A DNA stretch of 33,858 bases, taken from contig NZ_ANOH01000346.1 of NCBI RefSeq assembly GCF_000346505.1, forward strand, positions 1 through 33,858. The letters are read 5' to 3'. Positions 1 to 5,897 of the stretch are shown here, one piece after another. Numbering within the stretch: the first letter of the stretch is position 1; the number at the start of each line of letters is the position of its first letter. This stretch comes from Aporhodopirellula sallentina SM41. GTDB taxonomy: Bacteria; Planctomycetota; Planctomycetia; Pirellulales; Pirellulaceae. Under the pieces are notes generated by a model that was not told where the DNA came from, did no database searches, and saw nothing but the letters and a program-made list of their open reading frames with translations. The translations under genes and the position numbers were made by a program.

Positions 1-791
1 GAGACCGACTGGCTGGACAGAAGATCGGAGATTTTGCCATTTGTTTCGCGACTTACCCAGTCGTTAATCGTCTTGACTGCCTGCGCCGTGTTTTTCTTGA
101 AGTCAACGTCGGAAGTGAAGCCGGCAAAGCCCGTCTTGATCTGTTCCAAGAACACTTTGTCAACTGGATATCCTTTCTGAAACCACAGCGCGTTTGCCGT
201 CGTCAAGTATTCAACGGCGGTCAGCGGCACCTCTTTCTCCTTTACCGTTCCATCCTTCGTGCAATACGACTGGATGGTGATCACTTCGCCAGCACTATCG
301 ATCGCTTTCGACCATTCCTCTTCGGTACGTACCGGTTTTCCGTTGACAGAGAAAATCAGGTCGTCTGGTTTCAATCCAGACTTGTCCGCCGCGGACCCTG
401 CAACAACAAGCGTTACGAGCAAGCCGCGGCCATCGTTCTCACGGCATTGGGCTCCGAAAATGGGAGTGCCGCTGTCACCACGTGGTGTCAGCCCAGCAAA
501 TACCTCGTGTGCTTCTGTTGGAGAAGCATCCAGATGCAGGACCGAGGCCATCTGGATTGCGGTTTCACCGGCAGTGCCGGAGTAGGTCATGCCGAGGGCT
601 GTTGCCAGGCTGGCGGGTGAATAGACGATATTATCGTTGCCGTCGAGTCCCTTGAAGATGTCATTGGCGAACTCGTTTACAGTCGTCGCGATATCGCCGC
701 TGTCATTCGCCCTCATCGATGGAGCGGACAGAACAACTGCGACGGCGACCAGCGTCAACAACAATGTGGGGCGGCTTATGGGCGTATGCAT
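1..791 (-). CDS. Exported serpin with an inserted PDZ domain (C-terminus outside window)
   Basis: Translated by hand from ATG at 791; 263 residues are present and the frame runs off the left edge. Residues 1-28 form a signal peptide (LLLTLVAVAVVLSA core). Residues 34-90 match the serpin N-terminal helices, including NIVYSPASLATALGMTYSGTAG, of which the diagnostic piece is YSPASLATAL (58-67). Residues about 108-192 are a PDZ domain (GSAADKSGLKPDDLIFSVNG, 132-151). Serpin sequence then resumes: TTANALWFQKGY (197-208), DVDF (228-231), INDWVSRETNGKISDLL (242-258). The PDZ therefore sits where helix D normally lies, between helix C and strand s2A. Serpins are suicide inhibitors of serine proteases and sometimes of caspases or papain-like enzymes. 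The reactive-centre loop that decides inhibition lies outside the window, so activity is unknown. It starts 22 bp after the caspase gene, with no strong Shine-Dalgarno, suggesting co-transcription. The serpin and PDZ identifications are strong; the physiological role is inferred. Confidence 0.88.
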   Translation of the reverse strand, partial: MHTPISRPTLLLTLVAVAVVLSAPSMRANDSGDIATTVNEFANDIFKGLDGNDNIVYSPASLATALGMTYSGTAGETAIQMASVLHLDASPTEAHEVFAGLTPRGDSGTPIFGAQCRENDGRGLLVTLVVAGSAADKSGLKPDDLIFSVNGKPVRTEEEWSKAIDSAGEVITIQSYCTKDGTVKEKEVPLTAVEYLTTANALWFQKGYPVDKVFLEQIKTGFAGFTSDVDFKKNTAQAVKTINDWVSRETNGKISDLLSSQSV

Positions 792-813
792 TGGTTTGAT
801 TCGGCAATGAGGG

Positions 814-1875
814 TTACGGATTCAAGTTCGCAGTCACAGTTGCGGTGCGGTTCTCGTTTGGGTCATGGACTTTCAAGGTCATTTGGTGAGGTGAACTATC
901 CACCGCGTTGCTGTACGAACTCTCGGAGCTCAGGGCAGTGCCGTTGATTTCGAGAATATGATCACCGACTTCAAGTCCTGCATGAAATGCAGGGCTAAGT
1001 GGGATTACCTGCGTCACGACCAAGGTGCTACTCTTGGCTTCGGCTTTCAAACCCAAGCGAGGCGTCAACACGAACGGGTGAACGGTTTGTTTGAATTGGT
1101 CTGGTTCGCGGTCGCCGTTCGTGTCGATCCCCTTGCTCTTGGTGACTCGTGAGAAGTCGTTTTGAACTTCTTGTTCCAAATCGCTGATGATCTCCTGCCA
1201 GCCGATGTTTTGCCGGGCGTTCCGATCGAGATACCTCACGAATGGATACGTAAAGAGTGACCCCTTTCCGTCGCCACGCGTGATCGATAATTCGCCCGGT
1301 TTTGAGGACGTTATGTCGATGAAGCCACTCCGCTTAAACAACAAGTGGTCCAGGATTGGTGCAATCTGTGCGGCTTTGACTTCGGCGTAGACGGCTTTGG
1401 GTACCCCCTGGAAGCGTGCGCCTCCGGCGCAACAGTCCGTTACCAGTAAAGCCGACCTTGGCTCTTGGTTGATGAGAGCAAGTTGCAATTCGCTGCGCAG
1501 CAGTTCCTGATGGTTTGGCAGGCTCAGGAAGTGCCCTTTGGCTTTGTCGAACGCGCCGTGACCGCTGTAGTAAAAGACAACGGAGTCCTGTCGAGGCGTC
1601 ACCTGAAGTGAATTCACTGCACCAAGAATCGAATCGCGGCTGAGTGGATCCTTAAGCACATGGATTCGCAATTGGTTGGCCGGCACATGTTTCTTGAATA
1701 GTTGCTCAACACCATTCCGGTCGGCAACGATGTCGCCACCCAGTCCGGATGCGGGCGTTGTGTCGGCAGCGATGACGACATGAAGCGTCGCCCCATCGCT
1801 GGGGGCAGCCGTCAGGATTCCGGCCGCGAGTACGAAGATCGACAAGCATCGGGGTACGAAATCAGAGCGGTCCAT
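814..1875 (-). CDS. Exported caspase-like (C14/metacaspase-type) peptidase with C-terminal PDZ domain
   Basis: 353 residues. An N-terminal signal peptide (about 1-29, FVLAAGILTAAPSDGA) places it outside the cytoplasm. The caspase-fold p20-like region spans about 30-220: FYYSGHG carries the likely catalytic His106 and VTDCCAGG the likely catalytic Cys149, where DSCHSG is more usual. Residues 251-259 (DTNGDREPD) look like a calcium-binding DxNxDxxxD loop, of interest because many metacaspases need calcium. Residues about 275-350 are a PDZ domain (SPAFHAGLEVGDHILEINGT). C14 enzymes cut after basic or acidic residues; which applies here cannot be told. A GAGGA Shine-Dalgarno at 1883-1887 supports the ATG at 1875. 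The serpin-PDZ gene follows 22 bp downstream, probably in one transcript. Planctomycetes often carry caspase-like proteins. Joint action with the serpin is inferred. Confidence 0.88.
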   Translation of the reverse strand: MDRSDFVPRCLSIFVLAAGILTAAPSDGATLHVVIAADTTPASGLGGDIVADRNGVEQLFKKHVPANQLRIHVLKDPLSRDSILGAVNSLQVTPRQDSVVFYYSGHGAFDKAKGHFLSLPNHQELLRSELQLALINQEPRSALLVTDCCAGGARFQGVPKAVYAEVKAAQIAPILDHLLFKRSGFIDITSSKPGELSITRGDGKGSLFTYPFVRYLDRNARQNIGWQEIISDLEQEVQNDFSRVTKSKGIDTNGDREPDQFKQTVHPFVLTPRLGLKAEAKSSTLVVTQVIPLSPAFHAGLEVGDHILEINGTALSSESSYSNAVDSSPHQMTLKVHDPNENRTATVTANLNP

Positions 1876-1952
1876 TACATATTCCTCATGATGGTTCGAT
1901 GATCGCCGATCCGGCGGCAGTAAGGTGAATTTGAATTTCAGATAAGCAAATC

Positions 1953-1991
1953 AAAAATGAGGGTACGCGGGTAGCAGATCCACCCGCGTAC
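1953..1991 (-). terminator. Rho-independent terminator after the DUF4384-like gene
   Basis: A perfect 10-bp inverted repeat (GTACGCGGGT at 1963-1972, ACCCGCGTAC at 1982-1991) with a 9-nt loop. On the minus strand it is followed by a run of five T (1953-1957). It lies 17 bp past the stop of the minus-strand gene ending at 2009, so that gene is probably a separate transcription unit from, or only leaks into, the caspase gene. Confidence 0.85.
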
Positions 1992-2008
1992 ACTCGACCA
2001 TTCAGCGA

Positions 2009-2989
2009 TCAGTCTTTGAAGAACGTCAACTCGATTTGAGCGATGTTGCCTGGACCCATCATGACCGTGGAAACATCGTCGATTCTGTCTGGTACCGGGG
2101 AAACGCTGGGCGGTGCGGAAGGCGGAGGGCCTGCGACCAGTCGTAGCTTAGCCATTGATGCTAAGGACGGATCATTCTGAAGAGCAACAAACATTTCCTG
2201 GGTTTGTTGCATGGGAGCGCCCTTGAGAGTCCCTCCAACTCCAACAACTCCGCCAGCTCCCGCCAAGGCTCCAGCCGAGGCTGCCGCCGTGGCCGATTGG
2301 GACGTTTGCTGAACTTGAGCCGAGGCGTTTGCCATCGTCGACACACTCACTTGAGAGTTCGGCGGTAAGGTGTTAGCGCTGATAACAGCCGTCGCAGTTG
2401 CGGTCGCGGTTGCACCGCCATTAACAGGCAGAATGTTTGCGTCAGCTCGAACAAGGATAATCGACATTTGCTCATCACGAAGATCGTCGTCCATCTCGAT
2501 CATGACGGGGAACTTGTAAGGAGCCCCTGGCATGATGGTCGAGAAGGTTGATGGGAACTGGGGGTCAGGAGAAATCTGCTTGGACTTCGGACGACCCTCT
2601 GGGTAGTTCTGGAAGAAGGAAAGCTGAAGCGGCACAGCCGTATCCAACCATAGATGGAATCTCTGTTTTCGTTCCCACTTGTGCTTCGTCAAGTTGACGT
2701 ATGGTCCAGGTGTTCCATTTGGGTTGACCAATTGGCCCCAGACCTTTACCGAGATACAACCGGGGTTCGGCGGCGTTGGTGTCGGCTGGACCAGCGTGAA
2801 TTTTGGGTCGCCTCCCTTGATTGCCGTCTGGACTGATTTGATGGCCCCACTGCTGTTGGCCGTGAGTGTGTTTTGCGACATCTCGGTGTGTAGCTTCAAG
2901 AGTGCCGCGCGATCATCACCCCGTGCGAGATTCGGGGCAATCACCACCGACAGGATTTGCAGGACAAGCAGATGTTTCAAAACGTTCAC
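2009..2989 (-). CDS. Exported protein with DUF4384-like domain and Ala/Gly-rich tail
   Basis: I prefer the GTG start at 2989 because a GGAG motif (2998-3001) sits 8 nt upstream; an in-frame TTG at 3010 would add seven residues. The resulting 326-residue protein begins with a signal peptide (MNVLKHLLVLQILSVVIAP) ending near LARG. Residues about 75-185 contain WGQLVN, a KQRFHLWLDT strand, PLQLSFFQNY and a late IILVRAD strand. This resembles DUF4384, a beta-rich domain often found with or fused to bacterial caspase-like peptidases; that assignment is from memory of the family pattern. The middle is Thr/Ala repeats and an Ala/Gly-rich hydrophobic stretch, and the end is proline-rich. No catalytic motif was seen. 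Its place upstream of the caspase on the same strand fits an accessory role in the same process. Confidence 0.75.
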   Translation of the reverse strand: MNVLKHLLVLQILSVVIAPNLARGDDRAALLKLHTEMSQNTLTANSSGAIKSVQTAIKGGDPKFTLVQPTPTPPNPGCISVKVWGQLVNPNGTPGPYVNLTKHKWERKQRFHLWLDTAVPLQLSFFQNYPEGRPKSKQISPDPQFPSTFSTIMPGAPYKFPVMIEMDDDLRDEQMSIILVRADANILPVNGGATATATATAVISANTLPPNSQVSVSTMANASAQVQQTSQSATAAASAGALAGAGGVVGVGGTLKGAPMQQTQEMFVALQNDPSLASMAKLRLVAGPPPSAPPSVSPVPDRIDDVSTVMMGPGNIAQIELTFFKD

Positions 2990-2997
2990 GGTTCTAA

Positions 2998-3001
2998 CTC
3001 C
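2998..3001 (-). promoter_or_regulatory. Shine-Dalgarno choosing the GTG start at 2989
   Basis: GGAG on the minus strand, 8 nt before GTG. The upstream TTG alternative at 3010 has an AGGAAA-like stretch further away but would add an uncharged prefix before the signal peptide. The GTG choice gives a textbook n-region and h-region. Confidence 0.55.
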
Positions 3002-3128
3002 AAGTGTCAAAGGAAATTAAAGCCGACCATCAACGTGATGCACGGCCAAATTAAGCCACCCGATGACACCACCAGGAAGCCGTCAGAGCCTCGCCACGTC
3101 AAAGGTACATGACGACCGACTCGCGGAT

Positions 3129-3184
3129 ATTATGGCGGTCCGTGAAAGCGCCGCGACAGACGACCAGCCATTTTTTGCCATAAT
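3129..3184. promoter_or_regulatory. Inverted repeat in the divergent promoter region
   Basis: ATTATGGC (3129-3136) and its exact reverse complement GCCATAAT (3177-3184) flank 40 nt, in the 423-bp gap (2990-3412) between the divergently read DUF4384-like gene and the ECF sigma gene. A second weaker inverted match lies inside (ATGGCGGTCCG at 3132-3142 against the complement of CGACCAGCCAT at 3162-3172). This could be a regulator site or a long hairpin. No confident -35/-10 pair was recognised, and no gene is supported in the rest of the gap. Confidence 0.35.
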
Positions 3185-3412
3185 TTCAGGTTTTTTGGTG
3201 CCGCTCCTTGAAACACCGCTCCAAACCGGTGAACGGATCTGGGTATCGTGACCGCATCAAATCTTCTGAGCGATGCATAGTCATGTCGCCGGATGGGAAA
3301 ATCCAGCTAGCCGCACGGAGGAGTCGGCCAATAGGGACGTAGTTTGCATCACAGAAGATCTTTCTGCACAATACTCCGCTACACTCAGCAAACTCCCCCG
3401 GCGGAATACGAA

Positions 3413-4042
3413 ATGTCCGAAAAAGAAGAGGACGGGATTACCCTATTGATGGCGCAACTGAGCGATGGTGGCGGTTCGGCCTCCGATCAGCTCTGGCAGG
3501 AGTACTTTCCCAAACTGGCGAACTACGCTCGACGTAAGCTTGCGCCAGCTGCAGCCCGATCGTACGACGGCGAGGATGTCGCACTCAGTGCGATGAACAG
3601 TTTCTATGAGGGGATGAAAGAACGGAAATTTGACAATCTTCACGGGCGTGATGAGCTGTGGCGGCTGCTGCTAACAATCACGGCACGGAAGGTGTCCGCC
3701 AGGCATCGTAAGGTCGGCAGACTCAAACGTGGCGCGGGCAAAGTCCGTGGTGAGTCTGTGTTTGGCAATGTGGACGACGGCGAGAGGGCATTTGGCATCG
3801 GCGACCTTCTGGGCACCGATCCGACTCCGGAACTGATTGCGGAGCTCTCCGAGACGACCCAACAGCTCCTGAACACGGTCGATGACGAACGGGTTCGGGA
3901 AATAGTTCGTCTGCGGCTAGAAGGATATCGCAACTCGGAGATAGCCGAAAAACTGGGTTGCGCGAAGCGGACGGTCGAACGCAAGATCGAATTGCTGCGA
4001 GAAACCTGGAACGAATCCGCTGGATCAGAATTCCAAGTGTGA
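3413..4042 (+). CDS. ECF-family RNA polymerase sigma factor (planctomycete type)
   Basis: 209 residues from ATG 3413. An in-frame ATG at 3344 would add 23 unrelated residues and is not favoured. Region sigma2 spans about 20-105 (LWQEYFPKLANYARRKL, ELWRLLLTITARK) and sigma4 about 148-200, ending in a helix-turn-helix (GYRNSEIAEKLGCAKRTVERKI). Length and the YDGEDVALSAMNSFY segment match the ECF families expanded in Planctomycetes and commonly encoded near large Ser/Thr kinases. No anti-sigma gene is adjacent; in such families control is thought to run through the kinase or through sigma extensions. The divergent DUF4384-like/caspase/serpin genes and the downstream kinase are candidate partners or targets, but this is inferred from position only. 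Confidence 0.9.
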   Translation: MSEKEEDGITLLMAQLSDGGGSASDQLWQEYFPKLANYARRKLAPAAARSYDGEDVALSAMNSFYEGMKERKFDNLHGRDELWRLLLTITARKVSARHRKVGRLKRGAGKVRGESVFGNVDDGERAFGIGDLLGTDPTPELIAELSETTQQLLNTVDDERVREIVRLRLEGYRNSEIAEKLGCAKRTVERKIELLRETWNESAGSEFQV

Positions 4043-4055
4043 CCACCGCGCTGGC

Positions 4056-4095
4056 AAAACAAAAAAGAAACTGCCGATCCTGGATCGACGGTTTC
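4056..4095 (-). terminator. Rho-independent terminator of the AN-repeat gene
   Basis: A hairpin with 13-nt arms (4067-4079 and 4083-4095) holding one G-T wobble and one mismatch, with a 3-nt loop. On the minus strand it is followed by a T-rich tract (complement of 4056-4066). It lies 32 bp past the minus-strand stop at 4128. On the plus strand no T-run follows, so it should not stop the sigma-factor transcript efficiently. Confidence 0.75.
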
Positions 4096-4127
4096 TTCGA
4101 GTCAGCTCAGTCCAGAAGGATCGCTTT

Positions 4128-4586
4128 TTACCAGGCGTTGTAGGCGTTGGCGGATGCCGCGCCGTAGTAACCGAAGTTAAGGGCGTTGGCATTGGCAAAT
4201 CCACACCAGCCAAGGTTGGTTGCGTTGCCGATCGCTGTGCCAAAGTGGCCGTAGTTACTGGCGTTGCTGATTGCAGTTCCGAATGTGCCAAAGTTGTTGG
4301 CGTTCGCTACTGCTGTACCGTAGTGCCCAGAGTTGTGGGCGTTGGCGATAGTAGTTCCGTACAGGCCATAGTTGTTGGCACTGGCGACCGCCACGCCACC
4401 GTAACCGGTGTTCATTGCATTGGCGATGGCCGTTCCGCCACCAAAATTGTTGGCGTTGGCAACTGCCGTTCCAGTATCGTAGTTAGTTGCGTTTGCAACA
4501 GCGATTCCCTGGGCGTCGGCCGTCCCTGCGAACCCCAACGCAGCCACCGCAACAGCGACGGCACAAAGTTCTGCGATTGATTTCAT
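4128..4586 (-). CDS. Secreted 13-residue tandem repeat protein (x-A-N-A-x-N repeats)
   Basis: 152 residues. A signal peptide is clear (CAVAVAVAALGFAGTADA, cleavage near residue 26), and AGGAGA precedes the ATG. The mature part is almost entirely about ten repeats of 12-13 residues with consensus G-T-A-[VI]-A-N-A-x-N-[FY]-G-x-[FY]; the DNA shows the matching 36-39-nt periodicity. Small, Asn-rich, regularly spaced repeats of this kind suggest a beta-solenoid or amyloid-like extracellular structure, which is a structural guess. The repeat is not the pentapeptide (A[DN]Lxx) or canonical curlin consensus. It converges on the sigma-factor gene and has its own terminator, so it is a single-gene unit. 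No family was recognised. Confidence 0.8.
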   Translation of the reverse strand: MKSIAELCAVAVAVAALGFAGTADAQGIAVANATNYDTGTAVANANNFGGGTAIANAMNTGYGGVAVASANNYGLYGTTIANAHNSGHYGTAVANANNFGTFGTAISNASNYGHFGTAIGNATNLGWCGFANANALNFGYYGAASANAYNAW

Positions 4587-4939
4587 TCTGAATCTCCTAA
4601 GCTTTTCTTGAAAAAATATGGGGCGGCTCGCCGATGAGCACGCCCGGCTAACTTCATGCCGTTACATGTTCGTCATCGAGGCGACTGCGACATCGGCTGG
4701 CGTTTTTCTGCCGGGACGTTGAGGGCGTAGAATGAATCCGACGCGAAACCGCGGGATCGAGGCGGTGATCGGCGATCGGATGGGGATGCTCAACTCACGG
4801 TGGCCACGTCGCAAGAATCAAGAATATGGGGTATTTCGGCCCTTTGTCGCGATTTCTGCCAGAGAGGACATAGGTATCACAGGGGGCAACTCACCCGTGA
4901 AAACGTTTAGGCTCGTACATAGAAATCCTGGAGGCAGTC
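4587..4939. other. Intergenic region, 353 bp, divergent promoters expected
   Basis: This lies between the minus-strand repeat protein and the plus-strand exported protein, so both promoters must be here. Only the two Shine-Dalgarno sites are clear: AGGAG just before the ATG at 4586 on the minus strand, and GGAGG at 4930-4934 before ATG 4940. No convincing -35/-10 boxes, RNA gene or coding frame was seen. Confidence 0.5.
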
Positions 4940-5773
4940 ATGCTTTGGAAATCGATTTCGGTAGGTTGTTTGGTAGCAGTGGTCGCTTGTTCCTGCGTTA
5001 GTGCAGATGACACCGACCAGACACGAAAGACCACGCCGCCCCCTCCTGTACCGGGGGTCAAGTGGGTGGAGAAAGAAATCACGATTCGGACGATGGTTCC
5101 CGTCCTTGACACCGATACATCGGAGGATGAGGTCGAGGTACCGAGTCGCGATGTTGAGTCAACGATCAATCCCAGCGTCATTCAGATGCGGATCCACGAG
5201 TGGATGCGTAAGTACCCGGGTCGACCATTCCGGATGCTTGATTTGGCGGATCCCGGTTCGATCCAGACATCCGATCTGGCGCAGTACGCGTTGCCAGGAA
5301 AGCACATGGTCCTTCGCCATCACAGCTTCACCATTGGCGGTTTGCCATTTGTGCATGTTGTCGTCGACTCGGGTGACCAAGTCGCTGCCACACCTTCCGA
5401 GCTACCAAAAGCGCCCGGTTTTGGACCTTTCGTGGGTGATCCTACTGTTGGGCATCTTTACGGACCTGCACAAAAGGCATACTTGAGGGCGCTACAGCAA
5501 GCCAATCAAGCACAGGCAATGGCGCAGGGCTTCGCAAAAGGGATCCCCGCCGACGGGTTCGGCAGTGGCGTCGGCGTCAGCGTCACGACTGGCCCGGACG
5601 GTTCTTCCAAAGTTGTGGAATCCTATTTTGGTCAGGCCGCCACGAAAGAAGGAGTAGCTAACCGCAGCTACACACTTCCAGCCGATGGCCGTGGGCATTC
5701 CGTCGGTGTTGAGGCAACAACTGACGGTTCGGGCAACCCCCGGGTAAAGCGTTACTCAAACTCGATTCGCTAA
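4940..5773 (+). CDS. Small exported protein or lipoprotein of unknown function
   Basis: 277 residues, with GGAGG 5 nt before the ATG. The N-terminus has a signal peptide (SVGCLVAVVACSCVSA). It could be cut after Ala22, or be lipidated at Cys17 since VVAC is a weak lipobox. Residues 31-45 are Pro-rich, and 75-95 contain a helical RIHEWMRKYPGRPF segment. The C-terminal 100 residues are Gly/Ser-rich with repeated V-x-V-T-T-G-P-D-G and V-E-A-T-T-D-G-S-G strands that look like a short duplicated beta unit. No enzyme motif was seen and no family was recognised. It lies 124 bp upstream of the kinase on the same strand, with a hairpin pair in the gap, so it may be co-regulated with the kinase or be its ligand-side partner; that is speculative. 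Confidence 0.75.
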   Translation: MLWKSISVGCLVAVVACSCVSADDTDQTRKTTPPPPVPGVKWVEKEITIRTMVPVLDTDTSEDEVEVPSRDVESTINPSVIQMRIHEWMRKYPGRPFRMLDLADPGSIQTSDLAQYALPGKHMVLRHHSFTIGGLPFVHVVVDSGDQVAATPSELPKAPGFGPFVGDPTVGHLYGPAQKAYLRALQQANQAQAMAQGFAKGIPADGFGSGVGVSVTTGPDGSSKVVESYFGQAATKEGVANRSYTLPADGRGHSVGVEATTDGSGNPRVKRYSNSIR

Positions 5774-5791
5774 CCGAATCGAAACGATTCG
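5763..5791 (+). promoter_or_regulatory. Two mutually exclusive hairpins at the stop codon
   Basis: Three alternating arms, CGATTCG (5763-5769), CGAATCG (5775-5781) and CGATTCG (5785-5791), let the middle arm pair with either neighbour. The TAA stop of the upstream gene lies in the first loop. No T-run follows, so this is not a standard terminator; it could be an mRNA processing or attenuation element before the kinase gene. Confidence 0.4.
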
Positions 5792-5883
5792 CTTCCGTTG
5801 CCACAGCCGCTCGATGCTGTGGCGATGGAGTGGATCAAGCCCGCGACTTTCAGCTTTCGGCTCAGCTCATTTGCTCCTGCCAC

Positions 5884-5888
5884 GGAGG
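5884..5888 (+). promoter_or_regulatory. Shine-Dalgarno deciding the kinase start
   Basis: GGAGG, 9 nt before ATG 5898. The frame is open from an ATG at 5814, but that start has no Shine-Dalgarno and would add 28 residues unlike the kinase family, so 5898 is chosen. Confidence 0.7.
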
Positions 5889-5897
5889 TCCTATCTA

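Noticed and set aside
259-585. 108-codon plus-strand open frame over the serpin gene
   Set aside because: It lies antisense to a frame with strong serpin and PDZ matches; no Shine-Dalgarno or domain.
3640-4062. 140-codon minus-strand frame over the sigma factor
   Set aside because: Shadow of the ECF gene; Ser/Arg-rich composition typical of antisense frames.
4128-4586. Possible CRISPR array because of regular repetition
   Set aside because: Repeats and intervals are in frame, code for a signal peptide plus 13-residue units, and have no constant 24-40-nt repeat with unique spacers.
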